A stretch of DNA of 64,000 bases from Paraburkholderia phenazinium. Its GTDB lineage: Bacteria; Pseudomonadota; Gammaproteobacteria; Burkholderiales; Burkholderiaceae. Position numbers and translations under genes: made by a program. Of this stretch, positions 1-6,973 are shown in pieces (within the stretch, counting starts at the first letter, position 1; every line of letters starts with the position of its first letter). Where the stretch lies: assembly GCF_900142845.1 (NCBI RefSeq), contig NZ_FSRU01000003.1:558001-622000 (forward strand). The letters are read 5' to 3'. The notes beneath the pieces were generated by a model. It made no database searches. It was not told where the DNA came from and was given only the letters and a program-made list of their open reading frames with translations.

Positions 1-654
1 GAGACACGCTTCGACCGTCTGTGCTTGCGCATCGCCGGTCGGCGGCGGCAGCACGACGCCCAGCGCAGCCATGGTCTGCTGGACGAGCGGCACGTGCCGG
101 TTCAACGCCAGCACCACAAACGGCACGGCAACAAAGTGCGGATTGCGATGCGCGGCGAACAATTGCCAGCACGACTGCCACTGCGAGATCGGATTTTTCT
201 CGACCACGATATGCACGGCATCGGGAAAGGTGGCGCGGAACCACTGCAGGCGGCCTAGCGAGCGGCAGAACTTGAGTACCGGCACGCGGCCCTGGTCGTG
301 CGCGCTGCGCATGAGACCGCGCACATAGGCCTCGAGACGTTCGGCGGCCTCCGGGGTTTGGCCGTCGAGGCGGTCGATCGAGAACACCGCGTCATAACCG
401 GGGATGCCGCGCCCCTGCGGGCCCAGCAGGTGAGCGAACTCGGCAAAGTACGGCGCCTCCAGCGCCGGGTGACCCGAACGCCAGCTATTAGCCGTACTGC
501 TCGCCAACTTGTCCGTGTCGATCGTCGCCAGCATTTCGTGCAAGGGCTCGTAGTAGGCGGTGACGTTGTCGAGCTTGCGAAAGCATGACCATAACCACGT
601 TCCGGCCGTTCTGTAACCGGTATGAAGGAAGACGGCCTGGCATTGAGCGTTCAT
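1..654 (-). CDS. Sulfotransferase-like protein (3' end beyond window)
   Basis: The minus-strand frame from ATG at 654 is open for 218 codons to the window edge, so the C-terminus is missing. The N-terminus reads VFLHTGYRTAGTWLWS, which resembles the phosphosulfate-binding loop of sulfotransferases (general form PKxGTTWL). Further in, VPVLKFCRSLGRLQWFR and AVHIVVEKNPISQW resemble the second conserved strand and the nucleotide-binding region (inference). There is no signal peptide. It lies 67 bp downstream of the glycosyltransferase family 9 gene on the same strand, so the two are probably co-transcribed and may decorate a surface glycan. An alternative is another P-loop family acting on polysaccharides. 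The substrate cannot be read from the sequence. Confidence 0.6.
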   Translation of the reverse strand, partial: MNAQCQAVFLHTGYRTAGTWLWSCFRKLDNVTAYYEPLHEMLATIDTDKLASSTANSWRSGHPALEAPYFAEFAHLLGPQGRGIPGYDAVFSIDRLDGQTPEAAERLEAYVRGLMRSAHDQGRVPVLKFCRSLGRLQWFRATFPDAVHIVVEKNPISQWQSCWQLFAAHRNPHFVAVPFVVLALNRHVPLVQQTMAALGVVLPPPTGDAQAQTVEACL

Positions 655-721
655 GGTGTCTGGGGAAAAGGCATGCGGTTGCACCGGACAGGGTCCGGGC
701 AAGGTTGAGGGAGCGCGGGGG

Positions 722-1630
722 TCATGCGAAGCTTGGATTGGCGCGCATCTGGTCGAACGCGCGAGAGACCTGCCTGACGGACAACATGTATTTCCAGTAA
801 CGCTCTTTCAGAAATCCGGTGGGCAGAAAAGTGCTGCCGATCAGCACCTGCCCCGCCCCCCAGTCCGGCCGCCAGGTATGCGCAATGCCGCGGCGCATGA
901 ACAGCGACAGCGTGGGAATATGCAGGCTCGACGCCAGATGGCCGATTCCCGAGTCGTTGCCGATAAACCAGCCGGATTCGAAAACCCACGCGGCGACGTT
1001 GTCGAGCGAACCCAGGTCGGGCAGCGCGAGGCCAAGACGTTCGATGTGAATCCAGTCGGCGCGCTCTTGCGGGGCGACGACGAACTCCGGACTGAAGCCC
1101 AGTTCGCGCAGTTTGATGGCAAGGCGGATGAAACGCGAAGGCAGCCAGCACTTGTCGGCGGTGCTGGCGGTGGGGTGAATCGCCACGCGCAGCGGGTACT
1201 TCCTGTGTTGCAGTCCGGCAGGCGCCGTCATGCCGTTGCTCTTGTGCGCGCTCGCCAGACCGAACTCGTCCTGGCAAAAACGTGCGAGCCGGTCCGCCAT
1301 CGAATGCGACGATCGCACCCGGCAAATGTGATCGAGCAGGATCACGCGCGGATGGGCCTGCTCGAGGCCAGCGAACGGCTTGTTTCGATGCATCTGGATG
1401 ACGCGGTCGAAGCCGCCCAGCCTTGCCGCGAGATCGCCGGCGCTCAGGTCGTCTTCTGTTGCGACATCCGGAAACCAGTCGCGCAACGCATGGATCTGCC
1501 GGCCGAACACCGTGACCGCAATACCGCTTTGCTGCAGATTGCGCGCAATCGTCATCATCAGCAGCGAATCACCGATTGCTGGCGAAAGAACCAACGCTAC
1601 GCTAGAGATTGGCGGTACAGCCGGCCACAT
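722..1630 (-). CDS. Glycosyltransferase family 9 (heptosyltransferase-like)
   Basis: 302 aa. The start VALVLSPAIGDSLLMMTIARN fits the N-terminal Rossmann strand and G-D loop of GT-B glycosyltransferases. The C-terminal half carries FIGNDSGIGHLASSL followed by HIPTLSLF, the characteristic nucleotide-sugar site of family 9 (ADP-heptose:LPS heptosyltransferase and relatives). PTASTADKCWLPSRF matches the usual acceptor-side P-x-A-x-x-x-K-x-W motif. It is slightly shorter than typical heptosyltransferases (about 320-350 aa). The protein is likely cytosolic or membrane-peripheral and transfers a sugar to a glycan or LPS acceptor; the sugar is unknown. It precedes the sulfotransferase-like gene on the same strand. 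No strong Shine-Dalgarno sequence is seen before the ATG, so the exact start is uncertain. Confidence 0.8.
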   Translation of the reverse strand: MWPAVPPISSVALVLSPAIGDSLLMMTIARNLQQSGIAVTVFGRQIHALRDWFPDVATEDDLSAGDLAARLGGFDRVIQMHRNKPFAGLEQAHPRVILLDHICRVRSSHSMADRLARFCQDEFGLASAHKSNGMTAPAGLQHRKYPLRVAIHPTASTADKCWLPSRFIRLAIKLRELGFSPEFVVAPQERADWIHIERLGLALPDLGSLDNVAAWVFESGWFIGNDSGIGHLASSLHIPTLSLFMRRGIAHTWRPDWGAGQVLIGSTFLPTGFLKERYWKYMLSVRQVSRAFDQMRANPSFA

Positions 1631-1809
1631 AGGTCAATCCGGATAACGCGCCCAATGATGGGAGAACGCTTGCCCGCCCGGAAATGCATCACCGCCTTCC
1701 GAACCAGCAGCAGTCTAGAACCGATGCATATTATTAAAGTTACAGAATCGGTTACGGTCGTTTACGTCTGCATAACTTGACGGGGCGCCGCAGCACGGCG
1801 AGGCACAAT

Positions 1810-1825
1810 GTCAAATTGACTTGAC
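1810..1825. promoter_or_regulatory. Palindrome GTCAA-N6-TTGAC (copy 1)
   Basis: The 16 bases GTCAAATTGACTTGAC form an inverted repeat with 5-bp arms and a 6-bp centre. It lies 49 bp before the small membrane ORF at 1875. The right arm could double as a -35 box (TTGACG). The same architecture occurs at 2649-2664 and 45303-45318. Its role as an operator is inferred from recurrence and position. Confidence 0.45.
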
Positions 1826-1874
1826 GTCGAGACCATCTGGCTGAAAGAATGAAGAAACGCGACGGGTCATATCA

Positions 1875-2033
1875 ATGCGCACACGACGGGGAAATCCTGG
1901 ACGCCCTGTCCAGGCGGCAACGCGCAATCTCCGCACCCGGAAAATCGGCGGCGACGATCTTCTGATCTGGGGCGGCGTATCGATCGGGGGCTTGTTCACG
2001 GTCGTGCTGGCGATACTCGTCTGGTACCTCTGA
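1875..2033 (+). CDS. Small single-pass membrane protein, 52 aa
   Basis: ATG at 1875, TGA at 2031. The first ~25 residues are strongly basic and the C-terminal ~24 residues (from about LLIWGGVSIGG to LAILVWYL) form one convincing transmembrane helix ending at the stop. That pattern is unlikely by chance in GC-rich noncoding DNA and fits an N-in small membrane protein. The ribosome binding site is weak. The palindrome at 1810 lies just upstream. No family is recognised. The basic N-terminus plus helix would suit a regulator or accessory of a membrane complex, but nothing more specific can be said. Confidence 0.45.
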   Translation: MRTRRGNPGRPVQAATRNLRTRKIGGDDLLIWGGVSIGGLFTVVLAILVWYL

Positions 2034-2138
2034 GCCTTTAACGTTCGGAGTCCGTATCGAATGGCGCGGACCGATCGCCGCGCTGCGCATCATTCTTCGC
2101 TCCACTTGCGCCGCTAGCGCGACGCGTGTTCTCCCGAC

Positions 2139-2504
2139 TTACTCCGCACCGTCGGTCTCGATCGCCGGCGTGACAGCATGGGGCGCGATCGAATTCGCGA
2201 ATACCGTCGAACCGGGAAAGATGACCGGGATAATCTGCTGAAGCTGGACGGCGCACGCCTGTGCTTCGCCGGGCGCATTTAACTCCAGCGCTTCCAGAAG
2301 ATTGACGAAGGTCGCGAGGAAAGCGTCGGCAACCGGCGTTGCACGCGAGCGTTCGCGCAGGTAAGCGACGTAGCCGAACAGATCCTTGATGAACTCCACT
2401 TGCCGGGCGGCAAATTGCTCGCCATCCAGTGCGTCGGAAACAATAGCGTCCGAGGCAAGCGCATGTAATGCGACGGGCAAACGGATGGAGGAGAATTCGC
2501 TCAT
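2139..2504 (-). CDS. Hypothetical protein, 121 aa
   Basis: No family recognised. It is predicted to be soluble and largely helical, with no signal peptide or membrane segment. The middle (about 30-85) is rich in hydrophobic heptads (VEFIKDLFGYVAYLRERS, FLATFVNLLEALEL), suggesting a small helical bundle or dimeriser. The C-terminus is less ordered. It is transcribed divergently from the HTH-Crp fusion regulator at 2687, and the 182-bp space between them contains palindromic sites. It is therefore a candidate target of that regulator (inference). Confidence 0.65.
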   Translation of the reverse strand: MSEFSSIRLPVALHALASDAIVSDALDGEQFAARQVEFIKDLFGYVAYLRERSRATPVADAFLATFVNLLEALELNAPGEAQACAVQLQQIIPVIFPGSTVFANSIAPHAVTPAIETDGAE

Positions 2505-2590
2505 GTGGCAGGCCTCGAGAGCGCAGGCGCCCGTCGAAAATGGTGAGCCCTATCGCGTCTCCGCGAGACGTGCGCAGCTATGATATAAAT

Positions 2591-2664
2591 GTCGAATGAA
2601 TTTGACAGATTTAGCCAATTTTTGATTCTTTCATTCGACTCAGCGCGCGTCAAGTGAATTTGAC
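2591..2664. promoter_or_regulatory. Operator cluster upstream of the HTH-Crp regulator
   Basis: Two related 16-mers occur: GTCGAATGAATTTGAC (2591-2606) and GTCAAGTGAATTTGAC (2649-2664). They differ at two positions, and both carry a TTGAC right arm that can serve as a -35 box. A third element, TTCATTCGAC at 2630-2639, is the exact reverse complement of the first ten bases of 2591-2606. Between them lies AGCCAATTTTTG (2613-2624), which recurs exactly at 45274-45285. The cluster sits between divergent genes at 2504 and 2687. Autoregulation by the downstream regulator is an inference. Confidence 0.5.
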
Positions 2665-2686
2665 ACCATTCTAACTATCGAACACC

Positions 2687-3706
2687 ATGAACGATTGGAA
2701 CGCCCTATTCGATGAAGTAAAAGCGAAGGGCCAGTTCGGTAGCGACGCCCAACTGGCGGAGAGCCTCGGCCTGACGCGCGCGCAGATTTCGGCCTGGCGG
2801 ACCGGCAAAAGCGACCTCGGTACGCTGACCAAGCTCAAGCTGCTCGACGTGCTCGGCTATGCCGACCTCCGTTCGGCCGTGCTGAGCCTGGTGCCGGAGA
2901 AGAGCCGCGATCATATGATTGCGCAGCATCTGTTGCTCGCACAGCGGGTCACGCGTGGCGCGCAAGTCGTTGAAGAAGAAGTGCAGCCTATCCAGGTGGG
3001 TCAGCACAAACCCGAGACCAACCGGCTGCTGGCAGCTCTGCCGGCCGAGGAGCGCGAGCGTCTCACCCCGCACCTGTCACCGGTGTCGCTACCCTTGGGG
3101 CATGTCGTCTACGAGTCGGGGGATCGTCTGAGCCACATCTACCTGCCGACCACAGCGGTCGTGTCGATGCTGCATGTCATGGAAAATGGCGCGTCGGCGG
3201 AAATCGCCGTGGTCGGGAAAGACGGCCTGCTCGGCGTCACCATGTTCATGGGCGGCGAGACCATACCGAGCCGCGCCATTGTGCAAAGCGCGGGCGAGGC
3301 TTACAGGCTGAGCGGCGATGTCGTGCGCCAGGAGTTTGCGCGCGGCGGCGCGGTCCAGCATCTGTTTCTGCGCTACACACAAACACTGATTACGCAGATT
3401 GCGCAGACCGCCGTCTGCAACCGCCATCATTCGATTGCGCAGCAATTCTGCCGCTGGCTGCTGCTGACGCTCGACCGGGTCGAATCGAACGAGATTCGTA
3501 TGACCCAGGAGTTGATCGCGAACATGCTGGGCGTGCGGCGCGCGGGGGTGGCCGAGGCGGCGGCCAAGTTACAGGGCGACGGTGTGATCCGCTACCGGCA
3601 CGGCGTCATCGAGGTACTCGACCGGCCGGCCCTTGAAGCGCACGCCTGCGAATGCTACGGCGTGGTCAAACGGGAATGCGACCGGTTGTTTAGCCGCTTC
3701 CTCTGA
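2687..3706 (+). CDS. Crp/Fnr-type regulator with an extra N-terminal HTH
   Basis: 339 aa, against about 230 for ordinary Crp/Fnr proteins. Residues 18-45 (AQLAESLGLTRAQISAWRTG and flanks) form a phage-repressor-like helix-turn-helix of the Cro/CI or DUF3693 kind. Residues 110-235 are a cyclic-nucleotide-binding-type beta roll beginning NRLLAALPAEERERL. The helix near 235-265 is the dimerisation helix, and 273-300 (TQELIANMLGVRRAGVAEAA) is the Crp winged helix. It does not show a clear cysteine set for an Fnr iron-sulfur cluster, and the cNMP pocket is not the canonical RxSxxA form, so the ligand is unknown. It probably binds the palindromes at its own promoter (inference). Two DNA-binding domains in one chain could allow looping or recognition of composite sites. 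Confidence 0.85.
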   Translation: MNDWNALFDEVKAKGQFGSDAQLAESLGLTRAQISAWRTGKSDLGTLTKLKLLDVLGYADLRSAVLSLVPEKSRDHMIAQHLLLAQRVTRGAQVVEEEVQPIQVGQHKPETNRLLAALPAEERERLTPHLSPVSLPLGHVVYESGDRLSHIYLPTTAVVSMLHVMENGASAEIAVVGKDGLLGVTMFMGGETIPSRAIVQSAGEAYRLSGDVVRQEFARGGAVQHLFLRYTQTLITQIAQTAVCNRHHSIAQQFCRWLLLTLDRVESNEIRMTQELIANMLGVRRAGVAEAAAKLQGDGVIRYRHGVIEVLDRPALEAHACECYGVVKRECDRLFSRFL

Positions 3707-3720
3707 GAGGGGTCCGGTCG

Positions 3721-4053
3721 TCAGACCTCGCTGGTCCCCAGCACGTCCCCATGCTTGACGACCGTAGCGATCCAGCTATGCAACTCATGCCGGTCCATCT
3801 CAAGCAGCAGCTCCGGCAAGCCGGGTGTGTCGGCTACCGCCAGTACGTTATGCAGCGCGAGAAACGCCTTGGTTTGCGAATACATCACGTGGGCGAGACG
3901 CTTGCGCGCTTCCGGGTGAGCCACGCCGGCCGCGTGCGTATCGATGATGGCGTGCGACAACTTTTCGCTGACGTAGCTGAGCGGCACGCCCTGTCGAATT
4001 TCGCGTGCCGTGTACGCTGGCCCTCTGGATGACAGATTCAGACTCACAGCCAT
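3721..4053 (-). CDS. Hypothetical protein, 110 aa
   Basis: No recognised family. It is predicted soluble with mostly helical segments (SYVSEKLSHAIIDTHAAGV, RKRLAHVMYSQTKAFLALHN). It converges with the HTH-Crp regulator, with only 14 bp between the stop codons. The start at 4053 is the first ATG in the frame. Composition and codon use match the neighbours. Its position next to the regulator hints at a shared function, but nothing in the sequence shows one. Confidence 0.6.
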   Translation of the reverse strand: MAVSLNLSSRGPAYTAREIRQGVPLSYVSEKLSHAIIDTHAAGVAHPEARKRLAHVMYSQTKAFLALHNVLAVADTPGLPELLLEMDRHELHSWIATVVKHGDVLGTSEV

Positions 4054-4500
4054 TCCTCAAATATTTGCAGACGCATCGAATATCACTCTATCGGTATGCC
4101 TAACTACCTGCACGGGTGGACCGGCCGGTCGCAAAACGCTTTGAGGTGCGACGGCCTCAGCCTCATCAGGATAGCGCTGCGCGTTTCGCGCGAGGTTCGG
4201 AACCGGTAATGTCGGATCGTAAACGGAATGACACGATCGATCTGTGGATCGTTCGTCTATATTTGTGTCGATTTGTCACAGGTGCTTCACGTTCGCCCGG
4301 CGGCGCTCCGGCTTCTGCCCGAAGGACGCTCCCCGTCTACCCGGTTGCCGGCAAAGGGTGACTCGCCGCGCAAGCCCATCGTAGCGAGTATTTTGCCCGC
4401 ACAGCCGCGGCGCCGATACGCTCCCACACCCTTATGAGGCGGCGCAGGTGGAAACATTGATCGGAGGAAATATACCGGTTCCGCCGCTTCAACGCCGCTT
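4054..4500. other. Intergenic stretch, no gene seen
   Basis: About 450 bp between the hypothetical gene at 4053 and the response regulator. Open frames here have no coherent protein character. The part from 4230 to 4275 is locally AT-richer. I see no strong hairpin or conserved site. Confidence 0.5.
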
Positions 4501-5145
4501 CTAACGCTTGCGCCGATTCTCCACGGCGAACTTGATCAGCTCCGCCTGCCCTTCAATCTCGAGCTTGCGTTTCATATTGAGCCGGTGGGTCTCCACAGTG
4601 CGCACGGACAAGCCATTACGTTGTGCAATCTGTTTGCTGGAGAGTCCTTCCGCGAGCGCATCGAGAATGTCCCGCTCGCGTGGCGTCAATTGCTCAACGG
4701 GCGTTGGCATGGCCGAAGCCTGGATCATCCGCTCCCCGAGCCCCGCACTGAAGAACGTGCGCCCATCGAGTACCGCGGCAATCGCCTGAACAATCTCCGT
4801 CGCGGGCGAATCCTTCAGCACGTAACCGCTCGCACCGGCCCGCACCGCCTGCGTCAGATACTCGATGTTGTCGTGCATCGACAGCATCAACACCCGGATC
4901 GCCGGAAACCGCTCATGGAACACACCGGCGAGCGCGATGCCGTTCATCCCGCTCATGCCGACATCCATCAGCGCGAGATCGGGATTTTGCTCGGCCGCGA
5001 GCGCCAGCGCGTCGTCCGCGCCGCCCGCTTCGCCAACCACCTCGAGATTCGGCACCGCTTCGAGCCGCGCGCGCAAGCCGTCGCGCACCAGAGGATGATC
5101 GTCGACCAGAATCAGCCGGGCTGCACGGGACGGCGCGTCGTTCAT
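4501..5145 (-). CDS. mctR: LuxR/NarL-type response regulator (MctR-like)
   Basis: 214 aa, typical of the NarL/FixJ family. The receiver domain spans about 10-125, with acidic residues D15/D16, phospho-acceptor D61 (ALMDVGMSGMNG, where the usual Pro after Met is Ser) and K in YVLKDS. The C-terminal LuxR helix-turn-helix (LTPRERDILDALAEG to SVRTVETHR) covers about 153-205. Its start overlaps the kinase stop by 4 bp (ATGA), indicating translational coupling. It is divergent from a DUF3311 gene and a MctP-type symporter. In Rhizobium leguminosarum the MctSR pair controls the monocarboxylate transporter mctP, so the same role is inferred here. Likely targets are the TACGTA repeats at 6581-6611. 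Confidence 0.85.
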   Translation of the reverse strand: MNDAPSRAARLILVDDHPLVRDGLRARLEAVPNLEVVGEAGGADDALALAAEQNPDLALMDVGMSGMNGIALAGVFHERFPAIRVLMLSMHDNIEYLTQAVRAGASGYVLKDSPATEIVQAIAAVLDGRTFFSAGLGERMIQASAMPTPVEQLTPRERDILDALAEGLSSKQIAQRNGLSVRTVETHRLNMKRKLEIEGQAELIKFAVENRRKR

Positions 5146-6557
5146 AGCGAGTTTTCCTGCAAGGTTTGCGGAGCCTGTGCACGTGCCCCGACCGGCACAT
5201 GCGCCGTCACATTCGTATGACCCGGCTGCGACACCAGAGACAAGCTGCCGCCCAACGTATCGAGCCGCTCGCGCATGTTGCGCAGGCCGATGCCGCCACG
5301 CGGATCGGCAAGCGCGCGCTGCACATCGAAGCCGCAGCCGTTATCGGCAATCGACAAGGTGACGGCGCTGGCCGACACCTCGAGCGACAGCGACGCGCGC
5401 GAGGCCCGCGCATGCCGCACGATGTTGGTCAGCGCTTCCTGGGCGATCCGGAACACCACCGTGTTGACGGCATCAGGCAACACGGCGGCATGGGTGTGGG
5501 CGATCTGCGTGAAGCCGATTTCGATCCCGGCCTGCTCGCTCAGTTCGCGCGTGAGTTGCTGCAGCGCCGCGGCGAGCCCGAGGTCGTCGAGCATGGCCGG
5601 CCGCAGCGCATGCGAGATGCGGCGCACTTCGCGCAGCGTATCGCCGAGGCGCGCGAGGCTGGTGGCCAGCGCGGCCTCCGCCGCCGGCACGCGCGCCTCG
5701 CCGCGCTCGAAGCGCATCAGCGCCGATTCGAGCAGCAGCTTCACCGACACCATCATCTGGCTGATACCGTCGTGCAGTTCGCGCGACAGCCGCGCCCGCT
5801 CCTTTTCCTGCGACTCGACCACCTGCTGCGCGAGCCGCTTCAACTTCGCATCGGCACTGCGCGACTCGCTGACGTTCAGCACCAGCGCGCACAGCGCAAT
5901 CACGCCCAGCCCGGTCAGCGCGATCGCATCGATCCACATCATCGTGCGCTCGATGTTGGCCGACGCGCGCTGGTCGATGCTCGCGAGCGTCGTATCGACG
6001 TCGTCCAGATAGATGCCGGTGCCGACCAGCCAGCCCCAGCGCTCGAGCGGCACGACATAGCCGAGCTTCGGCTCGAGCTTGCCCGTCGACGGGCGATGCC
6101 ACACATAGCGCACATAGCCGCCGCCGCGCGCCGCCGCAGCGATCAACTGCTGGATCACCAGCGCGCCTTGCGGGTCGCGCATGGTCCACAGATCGCGGCC
6201 CACAAGATCCGGCTCGCGCGGATGCATCAGCGAGCGGCCATGCATGTCGTACACAAAGAAATAGCCGTCCTTACCGAAATCCATCTTCTCCAGCGCGGCG
6301 AGCGCGCGGCTGCGCAACATTGCGTCGTCCCGTGCGTTATCGCGCGAGGCGTCGTAAAGTGGCTCGATGGTGCTCGTCGCCAGTTCGACATAGTGCTTGA
6401 GTTCGATCTCCTTGCTCGCCAGATAGGCGGCCTGCATCGTCGCATGCTGCGTCCCGGCGAGCGCCGTCGCCTCCTGGCGAACACCGATTTCGATCCCGGC
6501 AATAGCGGCCAGAAACGGTACGATGGCGAGCAGGAAGATCTTCGCTTTGAGTTTCAT
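5142..6557 (-). CDS. mctS: Sensor histidine kinase with periplasmic Cache domain (MctS-like)
   Basis: 471 aa. Membrane helix 1 is at about 7-24, followed by a periplasmic sensor (about 30-205) with KDGYFFVYDMHGRSLMHP, GYVVPLERWGWLVGTGIY and similar motifs of Cache type 2 domains, which bind small organic acids. Membrane helix 2 is at about 207-228. The HisKA_3 box EKERARLSRELHDGISQ has phospho-acceptor H262. The HATPase domain shows the N box (AQEALTNIVRHA) and G boxes (DNGCGFD, GGIGLRNMRERL). It forms one operon with the response regulator (4-bp overlap) and is divergent from the transporter it probably controls. The ligand is probably a monocarboxylate such as pyruvate or lactate (inference from transporter identity). 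Confidence 0.88.
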   Translation of the reverse strand: MKLKAKIFLLAIVPFLAAIAGIEIGVRQEATALAGTQHATMQAAYLASKEIELKHYVELATSTIEPLYDASRDNARDDAMLRSRALAALEKMDFGKDGYFFVYDMHGRSLMHPREPDLVGRDLWTMRDPQGALVIQQLIAAAARGGGYVRYVWHRPSTGKLEPKLGYVVPLERWGWLVGTGIYLDDVDTTLASIDQRASANIERTMMWIDAIALTGLGVIALCALVLNVSESRSADAKLKRLAQQVVESQEKERARLSRELHDGISQMMVSVKLLLESALMRFERGEARVPAAEAALATSLARLGDTLREVRRISHALRPAMLDDLGLAAALQQLTRELSEQAGIEIGFTQIAHTHAAVLPDAVNTVVFRIAQEALTNIVRHARASRASLSLEVSASAVTLSIADNGCGFDVQRALADPRGGIGLRNMRERLDTLGGSLSLVSQPGHTNVTAHVPVGARAQAPQTLQENSL

Positions 6558-6580
6558 CGCTGAAAGGACGGATGGGCGGT

Positions 6581-6611
6581 CTACGTAATTGTACGTAGCG
6601 TGCTTACGTAG
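6581..6611. promoter_or_regulatory. TACGTA inverted repeat plus third half-site between mctS and mctP
   Basis: CTACGTA-ATTG-TACGTAG (6581-6598) is a perfect inverted repeat, and a further TTACGTAG follows at 6604-6611, with a 13-bp period between TACGTAG copies. It sits 24 bp upstream of the kinase start and in the divergent promoter region of the transporter genes. It is a good candidate binding site for the LuxR-type response regulator (inference). Confidence 0.55.
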
Positions 6612-6775
6612 TTGTGCGCTTGTAAGGAGGCAGACGAAAGCGAATACTACACGCCCAGGACGCGGCCCGCATTCGTCGATGCGCCGCGCCGTGCGGCGCG
6701 TAGCAATGCATGCGCCGACGATCGACCATTCCTATAAATATATGGCGTTTCAGTTTCAAACCTAAGGAGAAATTC

Positions 6776-6973
6776 GTGGAGACCACTCATCCGGCCGGCC
6801 GTTCATGGCTATGGCTCATCTTGCTGCTTCCGTATATCGCGCTGTTATGGCTGCCGTTCTATAACGACACGCGTCCTTCGTTCGCCGGCTTTCCGTTCTT
6901 CTACTGGTATCAGTTCCTGTGGGTCCCGCTCACGTCGCTGCTGATCTACGTCGTGTACCGAGGTCTCAAATGA
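6776..6973 (+). CDS. DUF3311 small membrane protein
   Basis: 65 aa, two transmembrane helices (about 10-28 and 42-60). The sequence WLILLLPYIALLWLPFYN is typical of DUF3311 proteins, which sit immediately before monocarboxylate/sodium symporter genes. I chose the GTG at 6776 because AAGGAGA lies 5 bp before it; an in-frame ATG upstream at 6710 lacks such a site. The stop overlaps the symporter start (ATGA), so the two are coupled. It is likely an accessory or stabilising subunit of the transporter, comparable to the small partner of actP/mhpT-type symporters (inference). Confidence 0.88.
   Translation: METTHPAGRSWLWLILLLPYIALLWLPFYNDTRPSFAGFPFFYWYQFLWVPLTSLLIYVVYRGLK

Noticed and set aside
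5166..6563. Long open frame on the plus strand opposite mctS
   Set aside because: Arg/His/Gln-rich translation typical of the antisense of GC-rich genes; the minus-strand kinase has full domain content.
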